Assembly (NCBI GenBank): GCA_002427465.1
Contig: DIRC01000043.1
Coordinates: 1 to 42,325, forward strand
Length of the DNA stretch: 42,325 nt
Direction of reading: 5' to 3'
Source: Clostridiales bacterium UBA5446
GTDB lineage: Bacteria > Bacillota > Clostridia > Oscillospirales > Oscillospiraceae
Shown: one piece after another, positions 1 to 11,032 of the stretch
How the letters are laid out: each line of letters opens with the position of its first letter
How positions within the stretch are numbered: position 1 is the first letter of the stretch
Translations under genes and position numbers: made by a program
The notes under the pieces: model-generated
The model's input: the letters and a program-made list of their open reading frames with translations, nothing else
What the model was told of the DNA's origin: nothing
Databases searched by the model: none

Positions 1-178
1 CATCTTCTGCCGGAATGTGATGATCTATTTTGACGAAAAGACCAGGCGGGAGCTGGTAAACAAGTTTTATGACGCCACGGAAAGCGGCGGTTATCTTTTC
101 GTTGGGCATTCCGAGCCGCTGAGCCGGGAATTAACCGCCTATCAATACGTAATGCCTGCGGTTTACCGGAAGCAATAG
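1..178 (+). CDS. cheR: CheR chemotaxis methyltransferase, C-terminal end (partial)
   Basis: The gene enters from the left edge; reading starts at base 2 and ends at TAG 176-178, leaving the last 58 residues. The fragment opens with IFCRNVMIYF, the signature of the S-adenosylmethionine-binding domain of CheR, and continues with FVGHSEPL, another conserved CheR block. CheR methylates glutamates on chemoreceptors to reset signalling during adaptation. The stop lies 8 bases before cheB, which encodes the opposing demethylase, so the two are probably one transcript. The N-terminal part and any fused domains lie outside the window. Confidence 0.9.
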   Translation, partial: IFCRNVMIYFDEKTRRELVNKFYDATESGGYLFVGHSEPLSRELTAYQYVMPAVYRKQ

Positions 179-186
179 GCGACCCG

Positions 187-798
187 ATGCATCCGCCTGA
201 AATAATCCGGCCCGCCGCCCGGGCCACGGAAAAAAGAATCATTGCGATGGGCGCTTCCACCGGGGGCACGGAAGCGCTTTTCAGCATACTTAAAAGGCTC
301 CCCACGGCGCTGCCCGGAATCGTGATCGTGCAGCATATCCCCCCGGTTTTTTCCGGAATGTTCGCCGAGCGGATGGATCGCGCCACCGGGTTTCACGTCA
401 AGGAAGCGGAAAACGGCGACCTCGTAGAGGCGGGAAAAGTCCTGATTGCCCCAGGCAATATGCATCTGAGGGTAAAAAAATCAGGCGGCCGCCTGTTGGC
501 GGAGGTATCCTCCGGCGAAAAGGTCAGCGGACAGCGCCCATCCGTCGATGTGCTCTTTGAATCCGTCGCGGCCGCTTGCGGCGGCAAGGCGGTGGGGGTC
601 ATCCTGACAGGCATGGGCAGCGACGGCGCCCGGGGCCTCTTGGCCATGCGCAACGCGGGCGCCCGCACTATCGGCCAGAACGCGGCCTCCTGCGTCGTAT
701 ACGGCATGCCGAAGGCCGCGTACGATCTTGGCGCCGTGGAAAAGCAGTTTTCCCTCAGCAGCATACCCCAGGCGATTTTCGCCGCTCTTGCCCGTTAG
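187..798 (+). CDS. cheB: CheB-type protein-glutamate methylesterase, catalytic domain only
   Basis: 203 residues that match only the CheB methylesterase/deamidase domain. The catalytic triad is visible: Ser24 in GASTGG, His50 in QHIPP and Asp146 in GMGSDGA. The enzyme removes methyl groups from chemoreceptor glutamates and deamidates glutamines. Full CheB is about 350 residues with an N-terminal response-regulator receiver; that domain is absent here, and the upstream DNA is the end of cheR, so it has not been lost to a frameshift in this window. Control by CheA phosphorylation would therefore have to be missing or supplied by another protein. The start is the ATG after weakly purine-rich DNA. 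It converges on rpoD and shares the hairpin at 828-865. Confidence 0.88.
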   Translation: MHPPEIIRPAARATEKRIIAMGASTGGTEALFSILKRLPTALPGIVIVQHIPPVFSGMFAERMDRATGFHVKEAENGDLVEAGKVLIAPGNMHLRVKKSGGRLLAEVSSGEKVSGQRPSVDVLFESVAAACGGKAVGVILTGMGSDGARGLLAMRNAGARTIGQNAASCVVYGMPKAAYDLGAVEKQFSLSSIPQAIFAALAR

Positions 799-827
799 GG
801 CCGGGCGCGCCGCCGGGAAAACAGAAA

Positions 828-865
828 AACGGGCGTGGATTTCAGATTTGAAATCCACGCCCGTT
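828..865 (-). terminator. Hairpin between cheB and rpoD, terminator of the rpoD operon
   Basis: A perfect 17-bp stem (828-844 with 849-865) closes a GATT loop. Read on the minus strand it follows the rpoD stop and is followed by a T-rich stretch (TTTCTGTTTT), as expected of an intrinsic terminator. On the plus strand no T-run follows, so it would be weaker for cheB. Confidence 0.8.
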
Positions 866-886
866 CGTATTGAGCAATCTGTTTTC

Positions 887-2248
<1,362 letters not shown>

Positions 2249-2250
2249 CC

Positions 2251-4008
2251 TTATCCACCATACCCTTTTTTCTCTTTTAGTTTACTTCTTTGTTTGTCTC
2301 TGTATGCCAGCATATCTTCCGGCGTTGTGCCGGGCGCGGCATTTTCAGTCTTTATAATATCTATGTAATCCTCAAGGGCCCTCTTGCCGTTAGCCGCCGA
2401 TTCGGGCTTTTGCAGGATATCCGTCAGCAGGGCGGCCCCCTCCGGCCCCAGGGCCTCGCTCATGGCCGCCACAGACAGGATGCCGCCCGTGTCCGCCCGT
2501 TCCCTCATCCGGACGTAAATCCGCCACAGCTCCGGCGAAGAAAAGTCCGTTTCCTCGAGGCCGTCCAGTCCCAGGAACAGCGCCGGATCCAGATAGAGCA
2601 GCCGGATCACGCCCTCCTCCGCCGCCGCCGAGCGCAGGTTTTCATAGCGTATGCCCCCCGTCCTGGGCTGCGCCGTTCTTGCCGGGCGCAGGATCTCCCG
2701 CTCCATCTCCCGGCGCGCCCGGGCCATCTTCCGCTTGCGGCGTCTGGCCACCTCTCCGGTCACGGCTTCGGCGGAAACCCCGCTCATGGCCGCCGCCCGC
2801 ATGGCGTATACCTCCCGCTCCACTGCCCCGGGCAGCGCGGCGATCAGATCCGTGGCTTCCCGCAGGAAGGCCACCTTCTCCTCGTCTACGGAAAGGTCGT
2901 ATTTACCGGTAATCGCCTGGAGCCTGTATTCAATATGGTTCTCCGATTTTTCCAGCAGGTTGCGAAAAGCGTCCGCCCCTTTTGCCCTCAAATATTCGTC
3001 CGGGTCTTTCGCCCCCTGAACCGTCAGTACGCGAACCTTCATCTCCAGCTTTTCCAGCAGCGTGATCGCCCGCTGGGCGGCTTTTTTCCCCGCCTCGTCC
3101 GCATCATAGGCAATGACGATTTCGTTGGTATATCGGGAGAGCAGGCGCGCCTGCTCCTGGGTCAGGGAGGTGCCCAGAGACGCCACTGTGTTGTCGAAAC
3201 CCGCCTGATGCAGGGTAACCACATCTATATTCCCCTCGACGAGAATTATATATCCGCTTTTAGACTTTTTAGCCAAATTCAGTGCAAAAAGCTGATGGCT
3301 CTTGCTGAAAACCGCCGTTTCCGGGCTGTTCAGATACTTGGGCTCCCCATCCCCCAGCGCACGGCCGGAAAAGCCGGTCACATTGCCACGCACATCTATA
3401 ACGGGGAACATGAGCCGGTTGCGGAACGTATCATACACCCCGCCTTTTTTGCCCGGCCGCACAAGGGCGGCCTCGGTCAGCTCCCGCTCCGTATATCCCT
3501 TCTCCTTCATCGCCCGGTTCAGCGCATCCCAGGAATCCGGCGCGAAGCCAAGGCCGAAGCTCTTCACCGCGCCGGGTCCGATGCCGCGGACGGAGATATA
3601 TTCCCGCGCCGCCTCCCCGCCGGGAAGCAAAAGCTGTCCGTAAAAGAATCTGGCGGCGTCCCGGTTCAGATTATAAAGCCTCTCCCTGCGGGGCCGCATG
3701 GGATCTTCCCCCTGCTCCGGCATCGGCATCCCCGCCCGCCTGGCCAGAAACTCCACCGCCTCGGGAAAGGAGAGGTTTTCGATCTCCATGATAAAATTGA
3801 TCACGCTTCCGCCCTTCCCGCAGCCAAAGCAATGGTAGATCTGCTTTGAAGGCGAAACCGAAAACGAAGGCGTTTTCTCGCTGTGAAAGGGGCATAGCCC
3901 GAAAAGGTTCTGTCCGCTTCTTTTCGTGAGCTTCACATAGCCGGAAACCACCTCCTCGATCTCGTTTCTCTCCGCCAGGTCATGCAAAAAGCTCTCTGGA
4001 AACGCCAT
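2251..4008 (-). CDS. dnaG: DNA primase DnaG
   Basis: 585 residues, normal for the family. The CHC2 zinc-binding module is complete (Cys39, His42, Cys60, Cys63 in CPFH...HCFGCGKGG). The catalytic core has YLNSPET and the Toprim fold with [10 protein letters not shown] (metal-binding Glu) and IAYDADEAG (DxD). The C-terminal helicase-binding domain is divergent, as is usual. DnaG makes RNA primers at the replication fork and works with the replicative helicase. The start is supported by GGGAGGTGA six bases ahead of the ATG. It is the middle gene of dgt-dnaG-rpoD. Confidence 0.97.
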   Translation of the reverse strand: MAFPESFLHDLAERNEIEEVVSGYVKLTKRSGQNLFGLCPFHSEKTPSFSVSPSKQIYHCFGCGKGGSVINFIMEIENLSFPEAVEFLARRAGMPMPEQGEDPMRPRRERLYNLNRDAARFFYGQLLLPGGEAAREYISVRGIGPGAVKSFGLGFAPDSWDALNRAMKEKGYTERELTEAALVRPGKKGGVYDTFRNRLMFPVIDVRGNVTGFSGRALGDGEPKYLNSPETAVFSKSHQLFALNLAKKSKSGYIILVEGNIDVVTLHQAGFDNTVASLGTSLTQEQARLLSRYTNEIVIAYDADEAGKKAAQRAITLLEKLEMKVRVLTVQGAKDPDEYLRAKGADAFRNLLEKSENHIEYRLQAITGKYDLSVDEEKVAFLREATDLIAALPGAVEREVYAMRAAAMSGVSAEAVTGEVARRRKRKMARARREMEREILRPARTAQPRTGGIRYENLRSAAAEEGVIRLLYLDPALFLGLDGLEETDFSSPELWRIYVRMRERADTGGILSVAAMSEALGPEGAALLTDILQKPESAANGKRALEDYIDIIKTENAAPGTTPEDMLAYRDKQRSKLKEKKGYGG

Positions 4009-4051
4009 GCACGCTCACCTCCCGTCTGTTCATGCGCTTAAATCCGGACGC

Positions 4052-5056
4052 CTACTTCACCCGCCAGGCCGCCGGGATAAACAGGTCGCCGTATGTCGCC
4101 ATGGCAAAGCTGTCCGTCATGCCGGAAACATAGTCGGTCACGGCCCGCTCCAGGCCGTCCGCCTCGGCAATGCGCCGGTAGTCCTGGGGCAGGTTTTCAG
4201 GATGGTTTACATAATATTCCCAAATCCCCCAAAGGATATTCTCCACCTTTTTTTCCTCGCCCTTGGCGACGGGGTTTTTATACACATTGGAATACATGAA
4301 GTCCGTAAATTCATCCACGGCCAGGCCCATTCCCGGGGACATGGCCAGCGTGCCGCCGCCGCTGTTTTCGATAACGTCGGTCACAATCGCATTGATCCGC
4401 TCGCTGTTCCGCTTTCCGATCCGCTCCCGGACAACGGCAGGCTCGTCCCCCGGCTGGAGTATCCCCGCGCGCTCCGCGTCGTCTAGGTCATGATTTATGT
4501 AAGCGATACGATCCGAAAGCCGGACAACATCCGCCTCCATGGTGGTTTTCATCTCGCCCGTGGTATGGTTCAGGATGCCCATCCGTGTCTCCAGGCAAAG
4601 ATTAAGCCCCTGACCGTCCCGCTCCAGCCTGTCCACCACCCGCAGGCTCTGCTCATAGTGGCGGAATCCCTCGGCATAGATCCCGTCGAGCGCCCGCTCC
4701 CCGGCGTGACCGAAGGGCGTATGGCCCAGATCGTGGCCCAGGGCGATGGCCTCGGTGAGATCCTCGTTCAGCCCCAGCGCCCGGGAGATGGTCCGCGCGA
4801 TACGCGACACCTCCAGCGTGTGGGTAAGCCGCGTCCTGTAATGATCCCCCTCCGGCTGAAGGAAAACCTGGGTTTTATGCTTCAGGCGCCGGAAGGCCTT
4901 GCAGTGGGTGATCCTGTCCACATCCCGCTGGAAGCAGGTGCGTATCGCGCATTCCGGCTCAAAAACCCGCCTGCCCGTACTGTTACGGGCAAGAATCCCC
5001 GCTTCGCACACAATCAGTTCCTCGGCTTTTTCCCGTATCTCTCTGGGGCAGCTCAT
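4052..5056 (-). CDS. dgt: dGTP triphosphohydrolase-like HD-domain protein
   Basis: 334 residues with the HD-domain metal ligands in order: His79 (RLTHTLEV), His108-Asp109 (GHDLGH) and a downstream Asp in YINHDLDDAE. The family hydrolyses dNTPs, typically dGTP, to the nucleoside and tripolyphosphate, and so shapes dNTP pools. An in-frame ATG exists 23 codons upstream, but AAGGAGG sits seven bases before the ATG at 5056, so that start is chosen. The length is that of the shorter Firmicute form, not the 505-residue E. coli enzyme. It lies directly upstream of dnaG-rpoD, on the same strand, with 43 bases between dgt stop and dnaG start. Confidence 0.9.
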   Translation of the reverse strand: MSCPREIREKAEELIVCEAGILARNSTGRRVFEPECAIRTCFQRDVDRITHCKAFRRLKHKTQVFLQPEGDHYRTRLTHTLEVSRIARTISRALGLNEDLTEAIALGHDLGHTPFGHAGERALDGIYAEGFRHYEQSLRVVDRLERDGQGLNLCLETRMGILNHTTGEMKTTMEADVVRLSDRIAYINHDLDDAERAGILQPGDEPAVVRERIGKRNSERINAIVTDVIENSGGGTLAMSPGMGLAVDEFTDFMYSNVYKNPVAKGEEKKVENILWGIWEYYVNHPENLPQDYRRIAEADGLERAVTDYVSGMTDSFAMATYGDLFIPAAWRVK

Positions 5057-5109
5057 CGCGCATCCTCCTTCATCGGGATCGGGACGGCGCCCGCCGCCCC
5101 GGAAAACAA

Positions 5110-5140
5110 GGGTATCGCAGTACAATCTGTTGCGATACCC
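5110..5140 (-). promoter_or_regulatory. Inverted repeat in the leader upstream of dgt-dnaG-rpoD
   Basis: GGGTATCGCA (5110-5119) and its exact complement (5131-5140) enclose an 11-base loop, about 54 bases ahead of the dgt start. There is no T-run in the dgt direction, so it looks like an operator or leader stem and not a terminator. The function is unknown. AT-rich DNA at 5150-5191 is the likely promoter area, but I could not assign -35/-10 boxes with confidence. Confidence 0.45.
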
Positions 5141-5191
5141 ATATACGACAAATCTTTTTTTTTCCCTTTATTTTTTAAAACAATTTAAAAA

Positions 5192-5815
5192 TTATATCCG
5201 CGCCGGGCGAAAAATCCAGCTTTCCTCGTTCAGAACGGCGCTCCCGGCGGTTACGTCGGTCAGCCGCGCGCCGAAATCCGCCGCCCTGGACGCCGGAACC
5301 AGGGCCGAAACCCAAACCTCCCGGCCGAACTGCGCCTCAATCTCCTCCCCGCCGAAATCCGCAAGGAGCCGCCTGACCTTGTCGTACAGAGGATAGCCGC
5401 AGCCGATGCGGATTTTCCGCCACCGGGCCATCCGGGCCAGCCCCGCCGCCTCCAGAGCCATGGAAGCCGCTTTGGAATAGGCCCGCACAAGCCCGCCGGA
5501 GCCCAGAAGGGTTCCCCCGAAATACCGGGTTACCACGCAGCAGACATCGAAAACCCCGGCGGAGCGGAAGACGTTCAGCGTGGGCTGGCCGGACGTGCCG
5601 CCCGGCTCCCCGTCGTCCGACCAGCGCATCTCGCCGCTTCGCAGGCAATACGCCCAGACATTGTGGGCCGCGTCGGGATATTTAGCGCGAACACGCTGCA
5701 CAAAGGCCATGGCCGCAGCCTCGCTGTCCGCCGGAGACACCTGTCCGATAAACCGGGATTTTTTGTCGCTATATTCCGCTTCGCCGTACCCCGCCGGGAC
5801 AAGATAGCTTTCCAT
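5192..5815 (-). CDS. yigZ: YigZ/IMPACT family protein
   Basis: 207 residues. The N-terminal UPF0029/IMPACT domain is clear ([47 protein letters not shown]); the C-terminal about 70 residues form the DUF1949 ferredoxin-like domain. Family members are conserved across bacteria and have been linked to ribosome or translation-related roles, but the biochemical activity is unsettled. AGAGGA precedes the ATG. The first 47 bases overlap the 3' end of the upstream acetyltransferase gene, so the two are on one transcript with hflX. Confidence 0.9.
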   Translation of the reverse strand: MESYLVPAGYGEAEYSDKKSRFIGQVSPADSEAAAMAFVQRVRAKYPDAAHNVWAYCLRSGEMRWSDDGEPGGTSGQPTLNVFRSAGVFDVCCVVTRYFGGTLLGSGGLVRAYSKAASMALEAAGLARMARWRKIRIGCGYPLYDKVRRLLADFGGEEIEAQFGREVWVSALVPASRAADFGARLTDVTAGSAVLNEESWIFRPARI

Positions 5816-6341
5816 TCAAAAAATCCTCTTTGGTCATGAAGTAATAGTATTCCATCCGGGTTCCCCCCAGAAGGGGCACGCTGTTTTCGCATTTGAACCA
5901 GTAGCGGAAGCCGCATTTTTCGATGACGCGCCGGGACTTGTCGTTCCCCTCGTAATGGCCGCACCATATCCGCCCATGCCCGTCCTGCTCAAAGGCCGCC
6001 CGGAGCAGGGCTGCGGCAGCCTCCGGGATAAGGCCCCTGCCCCAAAAGGGCGCGCCGATCCAGTAACCCAGCTCCGCCTCCCCCGCATAGCCGGGGGCCG
6101 TGGTTTCCTTCAGCCCGATGCTGCCGATCACATCGCCGCCGGGCTTCAGGGTTACCCCATAGTTATTTCCCGCCGCCAGAACGCTTCGGATGATCTCCCG
6201 GCTTTCCGCCGCCGAAGTATGTGGCGGCCAGCCCGCCGCCGGCCCGACTCTGGGGTCTTTTGCGTAGGCGTAAAGTGACTCGGCGTCATCCTCCCGCCAC
6301 GGGCGAAGGATCAGCCTCGGGGTTTCAATCGTTTGCATCAT
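5769..6341 (-). CDS. GNAT N-acetyltransferase, RimJ/RimL type
   Basis: 190 residues beginning [15 protein letters not shown], the classic opening of the RimJ/RimL-like GNAT group. The acetyl-CoA-binding region is seen in [19 protein letters not shown], followed by the N-x-x-S-x-R-V-I-E-K-x-G-F motif ([13 protein letters not shown]). It should transfer an acetyl group from acetyl-CoA to an amine; the substrate (ribosomal protein, small molecule or antibiotic) cannot be told. The start at 6341 is supported by GGAG ten bases upstream; a longer reading frame exists but lacks a ribosome site. It overlaps the end of hflX by 17 bases and the start of yigZ by 47. Confidence 0.85.
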   Translation of the reverse strand: MMQTIETPRLILRPWREDDAESLYAYAKDPRVGPAAGWPPHTSAAESREIIRSVLAAGNNYGVTLKPGGDVIGSIGLKETTAPGYAGEAELGYWIGAPFWGRGLIPEAAAALLRAAFEQDGHGRIWCGHYEGNDKSRRVIEKCGFRYWFKCENSVPLLGGTRMEYYYFMTKEDFLNGKLSCPGGVRRSGI

Positions 6342-7629
6342 CGGTTGTTTTCTCCGTCTCCTCGGCAAATTCCCTGACCCTGCTCCAGAGGTCCGGCTTG
6401 ACGACGGCTTCGATGCTGATGTGGTCCTGCTCGTATGCCATGGTCTGGATCGCCCCCTCGCGCCGCAGCAGGTCTATGAGGCCCGAGCGGTCATAGGGCA
6501 GACGAAGCCTGACCCTGCGGCTGTCTTTTCCCAGTATCGCCGCCAGGCACTCCATCAGCGCGTCCGCGCCCTCGCCGGTCTTGGCCGAGATGCAGACCAC
6601 GTTCTCGCCCCGGGGAAGAGGCCCCATATACGCGTCGCACTTGTTATAAACCCGAACGCACGGCTTGTCCCCGGCGCCCAGGCGGGCTATCAGCTCCTCC
6701 ACCACCTGGATCTGCACGGGATAGTCGGGGCTGGAAATATCAATAACGTGCAAAAGGACATCGGCATAATTCAGCTCCTCCAGGGTGGCCTTGAAGGCCT
6801 CCACCAAATGGGCCGGCAGCTTGCGGATGAATCCGACCGTATCCGACAGCAGCGCTTCCCGGGCGCCGTCGATCCGGAGCCGGCGGGTGGTGGTGTCCAG
6901 AGTGTCGAACAGCCGGTCGTTGGCCGGTATGCCGGAATCCGTCAGAAGATTGAGCAGGGTGGATTTCCCGGCATTCGTATAGCCCACAATGGCAATGACG
7001 GGCATGGCGTTCCGCTCCCGCCGGCGGCGCTGGACGGAGCGCACCTGCCTGACCTGCTCCAGCTCCTCCCGGAGCTTCTGGATCTTCCGCCGGATATGGC
7101 GGCGGTCGCTCTCCAGCTGTGTCTCTCCTGGGCCTCTGGTGCCTATTGGCGAGGCGCCGCCCGCCGCCGTCTGGCGCACCAGGTGCTTCCACATGCCCGT
7201 CAGCCGCGGCAGAAGATATTCGTACTGGGCCAGCTCCACCTGAAGCTGCCCCTCCCGCGTCCGCGCCCGCTGGGCGAAAATATCCAAAATCAGGCCGGAG
7301 CGGTCAAGAACCTTGACCCCCAGCTCTTCTGCGAGCACGCGCATCTGGGACGGCGCCAGCTCATTATCGAACACCACCAGATCGCATTCGTTATTGACCA
7401 CAAGCTCTTTTAGCTCGGCGACCTTGCCCTCCCCAAGAAATGTCCTGGGATCTGGGCTCTGCCGGGACTGGAACACCGTTGCCGCCACTTCACCCCCGGC
7501 GGTTTCCACCAACGCCTCCAATTCCGCCATGGATATCTCGCTGCTCCGCTCGCCCTCGTCCATGGCGGCTGCGGAAAGCCCTGCCAGAACCGCGCGTTCT
7601 TTTTTTACGGAAGACTCGTTAATGCTCAT
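6325..7629 (-). CDS. hflX: Ribosome-associated GTPase HflX
   Basis: 434 residues. The N-terminal HflX domain ([45 protein letters not shown]) is followed by a coiled-coil linker and the G domain with P-loop GYTNAGKST at residues 216-224, [10 protein letters not shown] (G3) and NKCD (G4). HflX binds the 50S subunit and splits stalled or hibernating ribosomes, often under heat or antibiotic stress. AAAGGA lies ahead of the ATG. It is the first gene of the hflX-GNAT-yigZ operon and has a promoter candidate at 7654-7683. Confidence 0.95.
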   Translation of the reverse strand: MSINESSVKKERAVLAGLSAAAMDEGERSSEISMAELEALVETAGGEVAATVFQSRQSPDPRTFLGEGKVAELKELVVNNECDLVVFDNELAPSQMRVLAEELGVKVLDRSGLILDIFAQRARTREGQLQVELAQYEYLLPRLTGMWKHLVRQTAAGGASPIGTRGPGETQLESDRRHIRRKIQKLREELEQVRQVRSVQRRRRERNAMPVIAIVGYTNAGKSTLLNLLTDSGIPANDRLFDTLDTTTRRLRIDGAREALLSDTVGFIRKLPAHLVEAFKATLEELNYADVLLHVIDISSPDYPVQIQVVEELIARLGAGDKPCVRVYNKCDAYMGPLPRGENVVCISAKTGEGADALMECLAAILGKDSRRVRLRLPYDRSGLIDLLRREGAIQTMAYEQDHISIEAVVKPDLWSRVREFAEETEKTTDDAND

Positions 7630-7653
7630 CAGTCCTTTGATTTATATAACAGA

Positions 7654-7683
7654 AGTATACCTCTGAAACGGCCGTGAATGCAA
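7654..7683 (-). promoter_or_regulatory. Putative sigma-A promoter of hflX operon
   Basis: On the minus strand TTGCAT and TATACT are separated by 18 bases, and the -10 box lies about 25 bases before the hflX start codon. Confidence 0.5.
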
Positions 7684-7742
7684 CAAGAACCGCCCGCGGC
7701 CCAAAACGCCCCTTCGCGCCCCGGCCGCCCCGGAGGCGGCGC

Positions 7743-7771
7743 TTTACTTTTTGCCGCGGATATTGTACAAT
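7743..7771 (+). promoter_or_regulatory. Putative sigma-A promoter of the UgpC-type ATPase gene
   Basis: TTTACT and TACAAT are separated by exactly 17 bases. Transcription would start near 7778, leaving a leader of about 185 bases before the ATG at 7964. Confidence 0.5.
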
Positions 7772-7963
7772 CGGTTCAATCCATGGCGCCTGCGCACTCC
7801 ACCGAAGCCCTTCGGGCTTCAAGTGCGGCGGCGGACATTGAATAAGGAGGCAGTTTCCCGCGGGCTTGCGGTGCGCCAGTGTGGAGACCTGGCGTAATGC
7901 GGCGTCCTCTTTCGGGCGGCCGCGAGGCGTGTTTTGCGGAGGCATTCGCGCTAAAGCCGAAAA

Positions 7964-9175
<1,212 letters not shown>

Positions 9176-9183
9176 AGTCAGCT

Positions 9184-9215
9184 AAAAGGCATGTCCCGGA
9201 AGGGACATGCCTTTT
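9184..9215. terminator. Bidirectional terminator between the ATPase gene and the marR gene
   Basis: A perfect 14-bp stem with a GGAA loop; four A's open it and four T's close it, so it can stop transcripts from both convergent genes. Confidence 0.85.
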
Positions 9216-9231
9216 CCGCACCTGCCCGGGC

Positions 9232-9681
9232 TTAAAGGGATTCGTTGGCCTCCGGCATCAGCTCGGACGAAATAATGCTCAGCATTTCCGAAAACTTTTC
9301 CACATCCGGGGCAGAAAAGCGCGTCCTGATCCGCGCCATCACGGTGGCGATATAGTTTTGCATCAGCCCAATGTAGCCATAATATTTATCCGAGAGAATA
9401 AGGTGGTATTCCCGCCTGTCCTCGTCGGAGTTTTCCTTCATCAGATAACCCTTCCTGATCAGGCTGGCCACCTTGTAGGTGGCGTTGGATTGAGAGATGT
9501 GCAGGGATTCAGCGAATCTCCCCACTGTCGGCTCCCCCAGCTCACGGATAATTTCAAGGGAAAACGCCTCCATCGCGCTCAGCGACCCCTCCCGCTCCCG
9601 CACCAGCGCAAACACGCTTCTGTAAAACTCCAGCTTGAATTTGTTGTAGACCTCCAGAAAACTGTCTTCCAGCATACGCAT
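9232..9681 (-). CDS. MarR family transcriptional regulator
   Basis: 149 residues with the winged-helix layout of MarR: helix-turn-helix around PTVGRFAESLHISQSNATYKVASLIRKGYL, then the wing with the family hallmark DRREYHLILSDK. It should bind DNA as a dimer and release on binding a small ligand, often a lipid or aromatic acid. An in-frame TTG lies 6 codons upstream, but GAGGGG ten bases before the ATG at 9681 favours that start. It is divergent from the SPT-like operon, and an identical 10-bp palindrome lies at the start site of both promoters, which suggests that it represses itself and that operon. Confidence 0.88.
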   Translation of the reverse strand: MRMLEDSFLEVYNKFKLEFYRSVFALVREREGSLSAMEAFSLEIIRELGEPTVGRFAESLHISQSNATYKVASLIRKGYLMKENSDEDRREYHLILSDKYYGYIGLMQNYIATVMARIRTRFSAPDVEKFSEMLSIISSELMPEANESL

Positions 9682-9697
9682 CAACCCCGAACCCCTC

Positions 9698-9707
9698 AAA
9701 ATATTTT
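9698..9707. promoter_or_regulatory. Putative MarR operator at the marR start site
   Basis: The perfect palindrome AAAATATTTT lies six bases downstream of the marR -10 box, overlapping the expected transcription start. The same 10 bases, preceded by the same ATT, recur at 9802-9811. Confidence 0.6.
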
Positions 9708-9713
9708 AATAAT

Positions 9714-9741
9714 ATTATAACATTTTCCCATGAAAGTAAAG
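9714..9741 (-). promoter_or_regulatory. Putative promoter of the marR gene
   Basis: On the minus strand CTTTAC (9741-9736) and TATAAT (9719-9714) are separated by 16 bases. The -10 box is perfect, the -35 box is weak. Confidence 0.55.
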
Positions 9742-9768
9742 CATTGGGAAACGGGCCTGTGGTTTCAA

Positions 9769-9797
9769 TTGACGGCTTTTCATAAAAGGCGTATAAT
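9769..9797 (+). promoter_or_regulatory. Sigma-A promoter of the SPT-like operon
   Basis: TTGACG and TATAAT are separated by exactly 17 bases, close to the full consensus. Transcription would begin near 9804, inside the palindrome at 9802-9811. Confidence 0.8.
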
Positions 9798-9798
9798 G

Positions 9799-9820
9799 AT
9801 TAAAATATTTTAGTTAAAAT
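9799..9820. promoter_or_regulatory. Putative MarR operator at the SPT-like operon start site
   Basis: Contains the palindrome AAAATATTTT (9802-9811), starting four bases after the -10 box, and a second TTAAAAT half-site 14 bases downstream of the first. It matches the copy at 9698-9707, so a single regulator probably acts on both divergent promoters. Confidence 0.6.
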
Positions 9821-9859
9821 GTTTGAAATATTCGACCGATTTCGACGGGAGTGAAATAA

Positions 9860-11032
9860 ATGGATCTTTTTGAGAAGTGCCGTAACTTTACCGCAGCGAG
9901 GGAATACCGGGAAAAGGGCATTTACCCCTATTTCCATGCGCTTGAATCCAGGCAGGACGTGGAGGTCGTCATGGAGGGCAAGCGCCGCATCATGCTCGGC
10001 TCAAACAACTATCTTGGCCTGACCACCGATCCCGAAATCATTGAAGCTGGGATTCGGGCTTTCGAACAGTACGGCTCAGGCTGCTCCGGCTCCCGCTTTC
10101 TGAACGGAACGCTCCAGCTTCACCTGGAGCTGGAGGCCGAGCTGGCGGATTTTATCGGCAAGGAAAGCGCCGTAACCTTCTCTACCGGCTTTCAGTCGAA
10201 TCTGGGCATCATCAGCGCCCTTGTTGGCCGTGGGGACTATGTGGTCTGTGACCGGGAAAACCACGCCTCCATATACGACGGCTGCCGGCTCAGCTTCGGA
10301 AAAATGGTCCGCTACCTCCATAACGACATGGAGGATCTGGAAAAAAAGCTGCAGCGCGTCCCGGAAGACTCCGGCTGCCTGATCGTCACCGACGGAGTGT
10401 TTTCCATGGGCGGCGACATCGCGAATCTGCCGGAAATCGTCGCCCTGGCCAAAAAATACGGCGCCCGGGTGATGGTGGACGACGCCCACGGCCTGGGCGT
10501 CATCGGCAAGGGCGGGCGGGGTACGGCCAGCCATTTTGGCCTGGATGATGAGGTGGACGTCATCATGGGCACCTTTTCCAAATCCCTGGCCAGCCTTGGC
10601 GGGTATATGGCCGCTTCCGAAAACGTCGTCGACTATGTGCGCCACAACTCCCGCCCCTTCATTTTCTCGGCTTCCATCACACCTGCGGCCTGTGCCGCGG
10701 CCCAGGCTGCGCTCCGGAAGCTGCGGGCGCATCCGGAACTGCCGGAGCGGCTGCTGGCGCTTGCGGCTTATGCGCGACGTGGGCTGAAGGCCCGGGGCCT
10801 GCACATCCGGGAATCGGCCACCCCCATCATCCCCATCTATACCTATGATCCGGAGGTTACCGTAGTCAAAGCCAAGGCCCTGTATGACGCGGGCGTTTAC
10901 GTGAACCCCGTTCTGCCTCCCGCCACGGCCCCCGGCGAATGCCTCCTGCGCACAAGCTACATGGCCTCCCACACCGAGGCGCTTTTGGACGAAGCAATGG
11001 ACATCATAAGGGATGTGCTTTCCCATGAATAA
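9860..11032 (+). CDS. Alpha-oxoamine synthase, serine palmitoyltransferase-like
   Basis: 390 residues of the PLP-dependent alpha-oxoamine synthase family, which condenses an amino acid with an acyl-CoA and releases CO2. Visible active-site residues: His135 (ENHASIYDG), Asp207 and His210 (VDDAHGLG), and the PLP lysine Lys241 in GTFSKSLASLGGY. The GTFSKSLAS context and the GSNNYLGLT / YGSGCSGSRFLNGT blocks resemble Bacteroides-type serine palmitoyltransferase more than BioF or KBL. No biotin or threonine-catabolism gene is nearby, and the next gene is a short-chain ketoreductase, as expected for 3-ketosphinganine. A good ribosome site (GGGAGTGA) precedes the ATG. The family is certain; substrate choice is inference, and BioF-like or KBL-like activity remains possible. 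Confidence 0.8.
   Translation: MDLFEKCRNFTAAREYREKGIYPYFHALESRQDVEVVMEGKRRIMLGSNNYLGLTTDPEIIEAGIRAFEQYGSGCSGSRFLNGTLQLHLELEAELADFIGKESAVTFSTGFQSNLGIISALVGRGDYVVCDRENHASIYDGCRLSFGKMVRYLHNDMEDLEKKLQRVPEDSGCLIVTDGVFSMGGDIANLPEIVALAKKYGARVMVDDAHGLGVIGKGGRGTASHFGLDDEVDVIMGTFSKSLASLGGYMAASENVVDYVRHNSRPFIFSASITPAACAAAQAALRKLRAHPELPERLLALAAYARRGLKARGLHIRESATPIIPIYTYDPEVTVVKAKALYDAGVYVNPVLPPATAPGECLLRTSYMASHTEALLDEAMDIIRDVLSHE

Larger units (their letters stand above)
7630..7963 (+). other. 334-bp gene-free region with a long structured leader ahead of the UgpC-type ATPase
   Basis: No convincing gene is present. It holds the hflX promoter (minus strand) and a plus-strand promoter at 7743-7771. The deduced transcript would have a leader of about 185 bases with a strong hairpin, GAAGCCC/GGGCTTC at 7804-7820, and a weaker one, CGCCAG/CTGGCG at 7874-7894. 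An isolated AAGGAGG at 7844-7850 has no start codon at proper distance. The leader does not match a riboswitch class that I recognise. Confidence 0.55.

Noticed and set aside
2290..3849. Long open frame (519 codons) on the plus strand opposite dnaG
   Set aside because: It is the antisense shadow of a GC-rich gene with intact zinc and Toprim motifs; the frame has no ribosome site or recognisable domain.
7778..7963. T-box or other riboswitch in the leader of the UgpC-type gene
   Set aside because: No T-box TGGNACC-like sequence, no terminator/antiterminator pair and no known aptamer core could be found by eye.
9860..11032. BioF (8-amino-7-oxononanoate synthase) or KBL (glycine C-acetyltransferase)
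   Set aside because: No biotin genes and no threonine dehydrogenase are near, and the active-site block GTFSKSLASLGGY is closer to bacterial serine palmitoyltransferase; not fully excluded.
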